From the NCBI GenBank assembly GCA_017626895.1, contig JAGAHV010000159.1, positions 59,352-123,351 of the forward strand: DNA of 64,000 bases, given 5' to 3'. The DNA is from Ventricola sp017626895. GTDB taxonomy: Bacteria > Bacillota > Clostridia > Christensenellales > Aristaeellaceae. The notes beneath the pieces were generated by a model. The model was not told the DNA's origin. It saw only the letters and a program-made list of their open reading frames with translations, and did not search any database. Shown here piece by piece: positions 25,888 to 34,312 of this stretch. Every line of letters starts with the position of its first letter. The stretch's first letter is position 1. Both the position numbers and the translations under genes were made by a program.

Positions 25888-28200
25888 TCACAGCTGAATA
25901 ACAATCATCGGACGGACCGAACGGTTGGTTCGGTAAACCTCTTCCCCATAGTAACCAACCGAGCCATCATATATAACATCCATCGCATGTCCGCGATTCG
26001 TTCCCGGTGTACGAAGCCACCAGTTGCAATATCCATCAAGGCTTACCCAGCCACCATGTATTTCAGCCGTTTTTGATGTCTGACACTTACGTTCTTCATC
26101 TGTTAAAAAGTATTTTTGAACATCCACTGCGGACGGTATGAAAACTCTGTCCTGCGAATCATTTCCTGGATCCGTGTGATATTCGGCATTTTCATCTGCC
26201 GTCACAGTTACCGTAACCAGTTTATCCTGTTCTTCTGCCGAAAAAGCTGTATACAGAAAATCTTCATTCAGCCATTTCCGTAATGTGCAGGTATCCCACG
26301 AAACAGGCGTCATCTTTGTATTAAACGGCTTCGCCTCAAGGCCATACCTGCTGATACATGTTGCCTGGCCATCCTGAATATCCAGAATAATCCATTCAAT
26401 ACTTTCGTTTCCATTTCTTTTATTATTATCCAGTTCATAGTGACCAAACGAAATAATGTCACCAATCTTCGCAGATTCAGCCTTTTCCTCCTGTTTATTT
26501 TCCTGTTCTTTCTGAAAAACCAAATTCAGCATAATCGCAGGACGCACTGCATTGTATTCATAGTTCACTGTTTCACCTTTGCTGGTTACCTTCCCGCTTC
26601 CGTTGACAAAGGCAGCTTTGCGCTGATCACTTCCCGGTGTGCGCAGCCAATATCTGCATGCCCCCTCCTGGAATGTCTTAACGCCATTCTCCCTGGTCAT
26701 ACGGCTTGCAGCGCAGCGACTGTCATTGTCGTCACTCAGGTAAGTATTCACTTCGTTGACAGACAGCAGAAATACTTTATCCTGAGTATCCTTCCCTGTA
26801 CCTGTTGGATGATCCGGATTTTTATCTGCCGAAACGGTAATTGTTTCCAGCTGCATCTGTTCAGCTTGTGTGAACGCTGTATTCAGAAACTCATCGTTCA
26901 GCCAGCGGCGCAATTCACACTTTTCCCAGGTAACTGCTTCAATTTTTGAGTGATAGGGTTTTGCATCCAGACCCAGCTTGCTGACACAAAGTGCCATGTC
27001 TCCCCTTACTTCGAGAACAATCCACTCAATCTCTTCCAAACCATTTCCAAGTTCATTATCCTGATTATAATGACCAAATGAAAGAACATCCCCTGCGCTG
27101 ACATCCAGCCTCATTGTTTCAATGGATGCTTCAATTTCATTGGGGGCTTCTGTCGGTTCGATTGTGAGTGCCTCTGTTGGTTCTGGTGTCGGTGCTTTCG
27201 TCGGTTCCGGTGTTGGCGTCACCGTTGGTTCTGGTGTTGGTGTCTCCGTCGGTTCTGGTGTTGGCGTCACCGTCGGTTTCGGTGTGGGCGCTTCCGTCGG
27301 TTCCGGTGTGGGTGTGGGCGTCGCCGTCGGTTCCGGTGTTGGTGCCTCCGTCGGTTCCGGTGTTGGCGTCACCGTCGGTTTCGGTGTGGGTGCCTCCGTC
27401 GGTTCCGGTGTTGGCGTCACCGTCGGTTTCGGTGTGGGTGCCTCCGTCGGTTCCGGTGTTGGCACCTCGGTTGGAATCAATGCTGGAGTTGCTGTCGGTT
27501 CGACCATCGGAGCCTGTGTCGGTTCAGTTGTTTCAACTGTCAGTACAGGTGTTGGTTTCGTTTTTGAATGGAAGAAGATTGCTGAACCCAGGGCAACGAG
27601 TACCGCAGCAATTAATCCACCAATAATCAGTGAAACCTTTTTCGTTTTCTTTGGAATTGAAATGCCCTTTTTTTCTGGTGCTGCCTCTGAACCTGTCACC
27701 GGATCAGCTTCTGTTTCTGATTCCGCCTTGTGTTTCCGTTCTAATCCGCTCTTTTCAAATGCCTCGCAGAACTTAAAAACGTATTCTTCCTCTGACATGT
27801 TGTACTTCATAATAGCCTGCAACGTTCCAATCTGGAGTTGCATGTCATCCGGAAGTTCTGTTTTTTCCAAATGAATCGCTATGAAACGCTTATGCTTCGT
27901 TATCGCAAAATTAATTTCATTTTGGACATTCCTTCTTACTGCCGATGTCGGTGTGATCATCACTACGAACACTGTACAGTTGCTCAAAGCAGTTGCTATT
28001 TCCTTTGTCCATTCATTGCCCGGAGAAATGCCCTCATCATACCAGACATTATAACCAGCTTCGTTGAACTTTTTGATTTCTTCGAAAACTTTGTCTGAAT
28101 CCTTATGCGCATAACTCACAAAGATATAGGGGCCTTTCCCCCTGTATGCAGGATATGGCATGCGTCCTACACCAGGAACCAGTCTGGTTTTATCACTCAT
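25888..28200 (-). CDS. Membrane TIR-domain protein: TIR, helix, Thr/Pro repeat stalk, two DUF6273-type domains
   Basis: 770 residues. A TIR domain lies at about 22-150: GPYIFVSYAHKDSDKVFEEI, NVWYDEGISPGNEWTKEI, VFVVMITPTSAVRRNVQNEI with the Glu expected at the NADase position. Then an acidic linker, one membrane helix (LIIGGLIAAVLVALGSAIFF, about 193-213), about 135 residues of PTPEPTEAPTPKPTVT repeats, and two DUF6273-type domains (about 365-560 and 575-770), each with FGHY, EWIVL or EWIIL, LxAKP(Y/F), a W-x-x-C-x-LR-(R/K)-WLN block, DKVFLLS or DRVFIPS, WLRTPG and VRP. Topology by the helix: TIR inside, stalk and repeats outside. The start has GAAGGACTGAAAC. The TIR role (defence, signalling) is inference. 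Confidence 0.9.
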   Translation of the reverse strand: MSDKTRLVPGVGRMPYPAYRGKGPYIFVSYAHKDSDKVFEEIKKFNEAGYNVWYDEGISPGNEWTKEIATALSNCTVFVVMITPTSAVRRNVQNEINFAITKHKRFIAIHLEKTELPDDMQLQIGTLQAIMKYNMSEEEYVFKFCEAFEKSGLERKHKAESETEADPVTGSEAAPEKKGISIPKKTKKVSLIIGGLIAAVLVALGSAIFFHSKTKPTPVLTVETTEPTQAPMVEPTATPALIPTEVPTPEPTEAPTPKPTVTPTPEPTEAPTPKPTVTPTPEPTEAPTPEPTATPTPTPEPTEAPTPKPTVTPTPEPTETPTPEPTVTPTPEPTKAPTPEPTEALTIEPTEAPNEIEASIETMRLDVSAGDVLSFGHYNQDNELGNGLEEIEWIVLEVRGDMALCVSKLGLDAKPYHSKIEAVTWEKCELRRWLNDEFLNTAFTQAEQMQLETITVSADKNPDHPTGTGKDTQDKVFLLSVNEVNTYLSDDNDSRCAASRMTRENGVKTFQEGACRYWLRTPGSDQRKAAFVNGSGKVTSKGETVNYEYNAVRPAIMLNLVFQKEQENKQEEKAESAKIGDIISFGHYELDNNKRNGNESIEWIILDIQDGQATCISRYGLEAKPFNTKMTPVSWDTCTLRKWLNEDFLYTAFSAEEQDKLVTVTVTADENAEYHTDPGNDSQDRVFIPSAVDVQKYFLTDEERKCQTSKTAEIHGGWVSLDGYCNWWLRTPGTNRGHAMDVIYDGSVGYYGEEVYRTNRSVRPMIVIQL
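27172..27475. repeat. 48-bp coding tandem repeat (Thr/Pro stalk)
   Basis: Units built of GTYGGTTYCGGTGTKGGYG blocks repeat with a 48-base period, and neighbouring units around 27340-27465 are almost identical. They encode APTPKPTVTPTPEPTE units. Recent homogenisation suggests copy-number change. Confidence 0.85.
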
Positions 28201-28276
28201 GTTTCAGTCCTTCTTCATTGGTTCATAGTCAGCTGTAAAGGCTTTCTATCTATTTCATATGAGCCAGTTCGGTCCA

Positions 28277-29017
28277 TCAGCAGCATCTCACATCTGCCAG
28301 TTCACGGATCACCTCGCCGGCCATAATCAGGCCGGCAGCCGACGGAACAAAGGCAATGCTTCCGGGTGCCGGATGATACCTGCCCGGATCGTCCGGCTGT
28401 TCCTGCTCAGAAACGGGTTTCAGCGATGTCCTCGGCGTCTCCCGGGAATACACGACCCTGAGATGCTCAATTCCCCTTTTGCGCAGCTGCTGGCGCATCA
28501 CTCTGGCCAGCGGATCCACGGATGTTTTGCTGATATCGCATACCTCAAACTGCGTGGGATCCAGTTTGTTTCCGGCTCCCATGGCCGCAATGATGGGCAC
28601 GCCCAGCCGGGTGCACCGCTCCGCCAGCATCAGTTTGGCTGCCACCGTATCAATGCAGTCAAGCACATAATCATACCGGGTAAGATCTATTTCATCCGCG
28701 TTTTCCGGAAGGTAAAACATCGGCCATGTCTCAATCCGGCAATCCGGATTGATGTCCAGAAGGCGCCGCCTGGCTGCATCCACCTTCAGCATGCCCAGCG
28801 TGCTGTTCAGGGCAAACAGCTGGCGGTTCAGATTGGAGAGCACCACCCGATCATTGTCGATCAGATCGATTGCACCGATTCCCGACCGGACCAGAGCCTC
28901 CGCCGCATAAGAGCCAACTCCGCCGATTCCGAATACGGCTGCCCGCTTCTCTGCAAGCCGGTCAACGCCTTCTTTTCCAATAAGGCGCTCTGTCCGTGAA
29001 AGCTGTTCTCTGTTCAC
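28277..29017 (-). CDS. tcdA: tRNA threonylcarbamoyladenosine dehydratase (TcdA, ThiF/E1 family)
   Basis: Converts t6A37 of tRNA to its cyclic ct6A form with ATP. 246 residues: Rossmann ATP site VFGIGGVGSYAAEALVRSG, then IDNDRVVLSNLNRQLFA (adenylation Arg/Gln), DCIDTVAAKL, and a late SIAFVPSAAGLIMAGEV, all as in the YgdL/CsdL group. No metal-binding CxxC pair is seen. GTG start after GGGGGAGTAAGAGA. It lies 18 bases after the sugar kinase gene and is probably in the same transcript. Confidence 0.94.
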   Translation of the reverse strand: MNREQLSRTERLIGKEGVDRLAEKRAAVFGIGGVGSYAAEALVRSGIGAIDLIDNDRVVLSNLNRQLFALNSTLGMLKVDAARRRLLDINPDCRIETWPMFYLPENADEIDLTRYDYVLDCIDTVAAKLMLAERCTRLGVPIIAAMGAGNKLDPTQFEVCDISKTSVDPLARVMRQQLRKRGIEHLRVVYSRETPRTSLKPVSEQEQPDDPGRYHPAPGSIAFVPSAAGLIMAGEVIRELADVRCC

Positions 29018-29035
29018 TCTCTTACTCCCCCGTCA

Positions 29036-30106
29036 TCAAATGATCAGTCTGAGCTCCGCCTCCCGCTTCTGGATCTCCTGCAGAAGGGCAATCTGATTCC
29101 GCGCTCTGACCAGGTTATGCTCAGGATACGCCGTCTTATAATACACATCCCCATTCAGATAGTCCGTCATGAAGCGCATCGCCTGTTCGAGGGTAATCAC
29201 ATAGATTCCATCCGGGAGGAGCTTCCGTTCATTCTCTGTGAGAATGCTGCCCGCCTCCTCCAGATATCCCTGCGCGAAAGCCGCTGCTTTTTCAAGAGAC
29301 AATGCGACTTTCGAAAGATCCGGCTCATCCTCCGCCGCCTCACTGGCGCCGGACCGGATTCCGTCACCAAAATCGTATGCGACAAAGCCCGGCATCACGG
29401 TATCCAGATCACACACACAGATCGCCCGGCCGCTGGCTGTGTCCAAAAGGGCATTACTGGTTTTTGTATCATTGTGCACCACACGCCTGGGCAGCCGTCC
29501 TGCTTCAAATTCCTTTTCAAACAGATCAGCCCGGTCCATACACTGCATCAGCGTGACAATTTCCAGAACCACCGTCTTTTTCCGTCCACAGGCATCCCTG
29601 TCCATAGCCAGCATAAACTGGGTGACCCGGTCGACTGTATCATGGAAGGCCGGAATGGTCTCATGGAGCGAATCGACCGGAAATCCGGACAACCGCCGTT
29701 CAAAGCGACCGAAAGCCAGACCGGTTTCATAAAGCTCGTTAAGCGACGCCGGCTGTCCGCAGGCGCTGGTGTGATCGATAAAGGCATACATGCGCCAGAA
29801 CCGGTCCTGCTCATCCCGGTACCAGGTTTCCCCGCCTGCTGCCGGAATCAGCGTCAGCGTTTCCCTCATGGGGTCCCCGTTTTCGCGCACAATCTGTTCT
29901 TTCAGATAGGCGGTCACACGTTCAATGTTATGCTGAACTTCCTCCGGCTTTTTAAACACTTCCGTATTCACCCGCTGAAGAAGGTATGCATTTCCTTCCC
30001 GCGTGTCAACCCGATAAGTATCATTGATGATTCCTGTACCGAAAGGCTTTATATCGGAAACCTCACCGGAAACCTGAAAGTGTCCGGCAGTCGTCATTAC
30101 GTTCAT
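29036..30106 (-). CDS. NahK-like sugar kinase (aminoglycoside-phosphotransferase fold)
   Basis: 356 residues. From memory it closely parallels bifidobacterial N-acetylhexosamine 1-kinase: N-terminal PFGTGIINDTYRVDTREGNA, YLLQRVNTEVFKKPEEVQHN, the catalytic VVHNDTKTSNALLD (H-x-D), CDLDTVMPGFVAYDFGDGIR (metal Asp), RFMTDYLNGDVYYKTAYPEH and NLVRARNQIALLQE. NahK phosphorylates GlcNAc/GalNAc at C1 in the lacto-N-biose/galacto-N-biose pathway. The divergent sugar importer at 30443-34233 is a plausible supplier. No lacto-N-biose phosphorylase is in the window, so the substrate is inference. Start: GAGGAGAAACCGCC then ATG. Confidence 0.85.
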   Translation of the reverse strand: MNVMTTAGHFQVSGEVSDIKPFGTGIINDTYRVDTREGNAYLLQRVNTEVFKKPEEVQHNIERVTAYLKEQIVRENGDPMRETLTLIPAAGGETWYRDEQDRFWRMYAFIDHTSACGQPASLNELYETGLAFGRFERRLSGFPVDSLHETIPAFHDTVDRVTQFMLAMDRDACGRKKTVVLEIVTLMQCMDRADLFEKEFEAGRLPRRVVHNDTKTSNALLDTASGRAICVCDLDTVMPGFVAYDFGDGIRSGASEAAEDEPDLSKVALSLEKAAAFAQGYLEEAGSILTENERKLLPDGIYVITLEQAMRFMTDYLNGDVYYKTAYPEHNLVRARNQIALLQEIQKREAELRLII

Positions 30107-30294
30107 GGCGGTTTCTCCTCGAGTTTCATTGCTGGTCTTATGTCCGGGCAGCCTGGCAGGGCTCCGGATTTATAGGCTTTCGCCTCGCGGCCGGGCCATT
30201 CCTTTTCGGGCTTCAATGGCTGGCCGTATCCCTGGACTGCTTCGCAAGGCTCCGAAGCAGCTTGGCTGTCGACTTCTGACAGGACTATTTCTTT
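30107..30294 (-). other. Structured 5' leader of the NahK-like gene
   Basis: Predicted leader of about 188 nt. It contains a perfect CTGCTTCG/CGAAGCAG stem (30237-30260), a GCCATT/AATGGC stem (30195-30220), a GGC-GAAA-GCC hairpin near 30180, and a TCCGG/CCGGA pair. Near the start it reads AAGACCAGCAATGA, resembling leader element copy 3. Possible cis-regulatory RNA. Confidence 0.45.
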
Positions 30295-30300
30295 CCCTGT

Positions 30301-30329
30301 ATTATAGCGGTCCGGCCAGATTATGACAA
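30301..30329 (-). promoter_or_regulatory. Promoter of the NahK-like gene
   Basis: TTGTCA and TATAAT on the minus strand, 17-base spacer. Confidence 0.7.
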
Positions 30330-30362
30330 CAGGTGAAAATAAATCAATCATTTTTGTCAGTC

Positions 30363-30417
30363 TTTACAATATCCCCTCAGATAAGTTATAATAGGTACAC
30401 ATGGAACAGACGTTCCA
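30363..30417 (+). promoter_or_regulatory. Promoter and palindromic operator of the sugar ABC operon
   Basis: TTTACA (30363-30368) and TATAAT (30387-30392), 18-base spacer. A perfect TGGAAC-AGAC-GTTCCA palindrome (30402-30417) covers the first transcribed bases, a good position for a repressor site. The regulator is not in the window. Confidence 0.65.
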
Positions 30418-30442
30418 GAATAATTCAAGGAGGATCTGAAGA

Positions 30443-31702
30443 ATGAAAAAACTGGTTGCTCTTATTCTGGCCGTAACCGTGCTGCTCAGCGTTGCCGTTC
30501 TGGCAATGGCGGATGACATTACACTTGATGTCATCATTGCACAGTATGGACCTAAGACACAGGACTGGTTCCTCGGAACCGCCATGGACGGCTCCAACTT
30601 CAAAGCCAAATTTGAAGAGGCCAACCCCGGCGTCAAGCTTAATCTTGAAGTCGTGTCCTGGAATGACCTTTACACGGTCGTCTCTACCCGCATCAGCAAC
30701 AACAATGCTCCGGACATCCTGAACATTGACGTGTTTGCGGATTATGCCAATGAAGGCCTGCTCCTCCCGGTCAGCGACTACTGCCCGGAAGAGCTCTACA
30801 AGGACTTCTTCCCCAGCTTCATTCAGGAATCCGTGATTGACGGAACCGTATGGGCCGTTCCGGATCTCGCATCCGCCCGTGCGCTCTATTACAATGTGGA
30901 TCTGCTGAAGGAAGCCGGCGTCGAAGCCGTTCCCACCACCTGGGCCGAACTCGAAGATGCCGCACAGGCCATCGTCGATTTCTACGGCGGCGAAGTGTAT
31001 CCCTGGGGCATCGACATGACCACGGATGAAGGCCAGGCGGCTTTTGCTTACTACACCTGGGCCAACAACGGCGGTTTCGTTGATGAAAAGGGCGACTGGG
31101 CACTCAACAGCGACGCCAACGTCGAAGCGATTGAGTATGCGCTCAGCCTGGTTAAGAATGGCTACACCAACCCGAATCCGGCCACCCAGACCCGTTACGA
31201 TCTGCAGGATATGTTCGGTGCCGGCAAGCTGGCCATGGTCATCGCGCCCAACTCCGTTCCTGCCTATATCGCTGAAAAAGGTTATACCGGCGTTAACTTT
31301 GCCACCGCTTCCATTCCTCACAACGAGGGTGCCAGCTCCAGCTCCGTCGGCGTCATGGACCGCATCATGGCCTTCCGTGATGACAGCGCTGATCAGGCTG
31401 CCCGCAACGAAGCCATCGGCAAGTTCCTGACCTTCTTCTATGATCCCGCCAATTATGTCGGCTGGGTCTCCATGGAAGGCTTCCTGCCCGCCGTCAATTC
31501 CGCTGTGGGTGCACTGGTTGAATCCGATCCTTCCTTCGAAGCATGGCTGAGCGTTCTTGACAGCGCCAAGTTCTATCCGACCACCAAGGCGGAGTGGAAC
31601 GACGTGAAGCAGGGTGTCATCGCTGTGGAGCAGAGTGCTCTTACCGGCGGCGACGTCCGTCAGCTGCTCAATGAACTCCAGGCAAAGGTCAGTGCCAAAT
31701 AA
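30443..31702 (+). CDS. Sugar ABC transporter substrate-binding protein (no lipobox)
   Basis: 419 residues, family 1 extracellular solute-binding fold. The signal MKKLVALILAVTVLLSVAVL ends AMA|DD and lacks the lipobox Cys usual for Gram-positive binding proteins, so it should be cut by signal peptidase I. Typical blocks: FEEANPGVKLNLEVVSWNDL, NNAPDILNIDVFADYANEGL, WAVPDLASARALYYNVDLLK, TTWAELEDAAQAIV and AMVIAPN. It delivers an oligosaccharide, identity unknown, to the two permeases downstream. AGGAGG precedes the start. A stem-loop after the stop probably lowers permease expression. Confidence 0.93.
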   Translation: MKKLVALILAVTVLLSVAVLAMADDITLDVIIAQYGPKTQDWFLGTAMDGSNFKAKFEEANPGVKLNLEVVSWNDLYTVVSTRISNNNAPDILNIDVFADYANEGLLLPVSDYCPEELYKDFFPSFIQESVIDGTVWAVPDLASARALYYNVDLLKEAGVEAVPTTWAELEDAAQAIVDFYGGEVYPWGIDMTTDEGQAAFAYYTWANNGGFVDEKGDWALNSDANVEAIEYALSLVKNGYTNPNPATQTRYDLQDMFGAGKLAMVIAPNSVPAYIAEKGYTGVNFATASIPHNEGASSSSVGVMDRIMAFRDDSADQAARNEAIGKFLTFFYDPANYVGWVSMEGFLPAVNSAVGALVESDPSFEAWLSVLDSAKFYPTTKAEWNDVKQGVIAVEQSALTGGDVRQLLNELQAKVSAK

Positions 31703-31716
31703 CTTCTCCTCGTTTC

Positions 31717-31744
31717 GGGAGGTCGGGTTTCCCGGCCTCCCTTT
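31717..31744 (+). terminator. Attenuating stem-loop between binding protein and permease
   Basis: GGGAGGTCGGG and CCCGGCCTCCC form an 11-bp stem (one G-T pair) with loop TTT, followed by only three T. It probably stabilises the upstream mRNA or partly terminates. Confidence 0.65.
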
Positions 31745-31768
31745 CTGCTGATTTGAGAGGTGAACGCT

Positions 31769-32656
31769 TTGAATAACATTTTCGTCCGGCACAAATGGGA
31801 TCCCTATCTCTGGATCCTCCCCAGTGTTCTTCTCATGCTGATTTTTGTCATTTTCCCCATCGGTATCGTTTTCCGTCTCGCATTCAGTGATATCAGCCGG
31901 GCCGGTGTCGTTGGCGAGTTTATCGGTCTTGGCAACTTTATCAGCGCCGTTTCCGCCCCTGTTTTCCCCACCGTCCTGATGAATACCTTCATCTGGGTTG
32001 TTTCGGTGGTCGGTCTTTCCACGCTTATCGGATTTACTGTCGCCATGGTTCTCAACCAGCCGTTTTACGGGCGTAAAATTGCCCGTTCCATCATCGTCTT
32101 TCCCTGGGCTGCCTCACTGGTCATCCAGGCCTCGGTCTGGAACTACATCATCAAGATGGAATATGGCAACCTGAACAACATTCTGCTTAATTTCGGCGTC
32201 ATCAAAAACGCCATTAACTGGCGTGCCACTTATCAGATTGAGTTTATCTGGGAATGTGTCATCGGCATCATTGTTACCATTCCTTTTGTCACTTTCACCG
32301 TGCTCTCCGGCCTGCAGTCCATTGATTCATCCTACTATGAGGCTGCAACGGTTGACGGAGCCTCCTTTGGTCAGAAGCTGTTCAACATCACCCTTCCCCT
32401 GGTCCGCCCCTCCCTGACCGTCAGTACGGTGCTTAATATAATCTACGTTTTCAACTCCTTCCCGATTATCTACACCATTACCAAGGGTGCCCCGGCCAAC
32501 AAAACGGACACCATGGTTACCTATCTGTACATGCTGGCCTTTTATGACCAGAAAAAAGGGCCGGCAACCGCCCTCTCCGTCATTGGTTTTCTCATACTCT
32601 GCTTTGCCTCCAGCATCTACATGATCGTCACCATGCGAAAGGAGGAGGCACTGTGA
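31769..32656 (+). CDS. Sugar ABC transporter permease, MalF-like
   Basis: 295 residues, six membrane helices. The binding-protein-dependent permease signature EAATVDGASFGQKLFNITLP (EAA loop) is at about 190, and a terminal VIGFLILCFASSIYMIVTMR helix follows. TTG is the best start (GAGAGGTGA about 7 bases before); a GTG at 31760 lies inside the ribosome site. The stop overlaps the GTG start of the next permease. No ATPase gene follows, so a shared MsmX-like ATPase elsewhere is expected. Confidence 0.93.
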   Translation: MNNIFVRHKWDPYLWILPSVLLMLIFVIFPIGIVFRLAFSDISRAGVVGEFIGLGNFISAVSAPVFPTVLMNTFIWVVSVVGLSTLIGFTVAMVLNQPFYGRKIARSIIVFPWAASLVIQASVWNYIIKMEYGNLNNILLNFGVIKNAINWRATYQIEFIWECVIGIIVTIPFVTFTVLSGLQSIDSSYYEAATVDGASFGQKLFNITLPLVRPSLTVSTVLNIIYVFNSFPIIYTITKGAPANKTDTMVTYLYMLAFYDQKKGPATALSVIGFLILCFASSIYMIVTMRKEEAL

Positions 32657-34233
32657 TCAAAGAACGACGGCTCATTGCCTCTTTCTGCTTCGTCTCCTTT
32701 CTGTTCCTCCTGCTGATCCTTTTCCTGCCGCTGTTCAGCTTTCAGAGCTCCCTTTACACCAAACGCTCCGCCAACACCTTTGTCGGAGATGAAAAGTACC
32801 TCGCGGTCCGTGCGGAAATCGAATCCGAGGCAGCCGCCTATCAGGAAAAAGGAATTGAGACCACCATTTCCGAACAGGTGACGGAGCGAACCAACAGCAA
32901 GGGAAAGAAAACCTCCATGGTCGCCTTTTCCCTGCTCTCAACGGATATCCGCAGCGGATGGCAGCTGCTGGCCTCTCCTTTTGCGTGCGGCCGCATTCTC
33001 TTTCTCTGCCTCATCCTTTTTGGCATCCTGCTTCTTTTTATCTGCCTGGGCCTGGCCGCTACCAGAGGAATCGCCATTCGCAAATTCAATACCTTCCATC
33101 ATCTCCTTCTGGATATCCCGATTGCCGCATCCGTGCTTCTGCTCTTCAGTGTTCCTGCCTTCGCCCTGTCACTCAATCTGAGCTTTGGCCGGAATGTAAC
33201 GCTCGCGCTTTCGCAGAACCTGCCTGAAAGTGACATTGCCGCTCTGTTTTCGGGGCTAGATCAGTTCCTGTTTGGCGACGCAGCCGGTGACAAGCTGTCC
33301 GACATGCTGGGCACCTTTTCCTTCCGGCTGAATCCGGTTTACTGGTGCCTTCTGGCCGCCGTGGTGGTCACCCTTGTCTGTACGCTCAGACTCCGTTTCG
33401 GGCAGATCAGACAGCCTTTCCTCCGTCTTCTTCTTTACCTGGCGGTAGTTGCTTTCTCCATGTTTATCCTTTATCCGTTCTTTGTCATGTTCATCACCGC
33501 GTTCCGCAGCAATGCGGAAACCACCGACATGTACTTCCTGCACGTTCTGCCGACGAAGTGGATCTGGTCAAACCTTAAGGATACCCTCGAGCGGGGCGTC
33601 CTGCGTTACCTGATCAACTCCCTGCTGATTGCCGGCGGCGCCACGGCCATCGCCATGCTCTGCGGCATTCCTGCCGCCTACGCCATGGCCCGCATGAATT
33701 TCAGGGCAAAAAAAGCCTATCTGGGCTTTATCATCATGAGTCAGATGTTTTCCCCTGTCGTTCTCCTGGTCGGCATTTCCCGCCTGATGAACACCCTTCA
33801 CCTGAACGATTCCCTCATTGGCCTGATGTTCATCAATGCGGCGTTTAACCAGGCGTTTGCCATCTGGCTGCTGCGCGGGACATTTGTTTCCATCTCCTCC
33901 GAAATGGAGCAGGCGGCCTGTATCGACGGCTGCAGCACCGTCTCCGCCCTGCTTCGAATTCTCATTCCCATCGCCAGTCCGGGCATCGTCACAACGCTCA
34001 TTTTCGTCTTTATCAATTCATGGAATGAATACACCATTTCCACGGTTTTGATCTCTACCCAGACCAACCGGCCGATTACGGTCGGCATCACCCAGTTTTC
34101 AAGCTTCAACATGATTGAATGGCAGTACCTTTTCGCCGCAGCACTGCTGGCCACCGTTCCGGTCGTCATTCTCTTTATGCTGATAGAAAAGCATCTGGCA
34201 GCTGGTCTAACTGCCGGCGGCGTCAAAGGCTAA
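32653..34233 (+). CDS. Sugar ABC transporter permease, MalG-like, with a long N-terminal extension
   Basis: 526 residues, nearly twice the usual MalG length. Residues about 260-526 form the standard permease with the EAA loop EMEQAACIDGCSTVSALLRI and FINSWNEY. The first about 250 residues add a helix (FVSFLFLLLILFLPLFSF), a charged outside segment with TERTNSKGKKTSM, and three further helices. This recalls the MalF periplasmic insertion but in the second permease. GTG start coupled to the MalF-like gene. Last gene of the operon, ended by a strong terminator. Confidence 0.92.
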   Translation: MIKERRLIASFCFVSFLFLLLILFLPLFSFQSSLYTKRSANTFVGDEKYLAVRAEIESEAAAYQEKGIETTISEQVTERTNSKGKKTSMVAFSLLSTDIRSGWQLLASPFACGRILFLCLILFGILLLFICLGLAATRGIAIRKFNTFHHLLLDIPIAASVLLLFSVPAFALSLNLSFGRNVTLALSQNLPESDIAALFSGLDQFLFGDAAGDKLSDMLGTFSFRLNPVYWCLLAAVVVTLVCTLRLRFGQIRQPFLRLLLYLAVVAFSMFILYPFFVMFITAFRSNAETTDMYFLHVLPTKWIWSNLKDTLERGVLRYLINSLLIAGGATAIAMLCGIPAAYAMARMNFRAKKAYLGFIIMSQMFSPVVLLVGISRLMNTLHLNDSLIGLMFINAAFNQAFAIWLLRGTFVSISSEMEQAACIDGCSTVSALLRILIPIASPGIVTTLIFVFINSWNEYTISTVLISTQTNRPITVGITQFSSFNMIEWQYLFAAALLATVPVVILFMLIEKHLAAGLTAGGVKG

Positions 34234-34237
34234 ATGC

Positions 34238-34274
34238 AAAGCGTCCGTTTCCCCATAAGGAAACGGACGCTTTT
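34238..34274. terminator. Bidirectional terminator between the sugar ABC operon and the EAL gene
   Basis: AAAGCGTCCGTTTCC and GGAAACGGACGCTTT form a perfect 15-bp stem ending in T on the plus strand and flanked by A, so it can work from both sides. Confidence 0.9.
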
Positions 34275-34312
34275 AATTGACGCGATCCGGAGATGGCTGT
34301 CTCCGGGCATGT

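Noticed and set aside
27172..27475. Possible CRISPR array
   Set aside because: The repeats are contiguous without spacers and stay in frame inside a coding gene.
27122..27874. Plus-strand frame coding Gly-Val-Ser repeats (GSGVGVxVG)
   Set aside because: It is the antisense reading of the Thr/Pro stalk repeat of the TIR protein, with no ribosome site.
30425..31792. Minus-strand open frame of 455 codons
   Set aside because: Mirror of the sugar-binding protein gene caused by codon bias; no start signal and no motifs.
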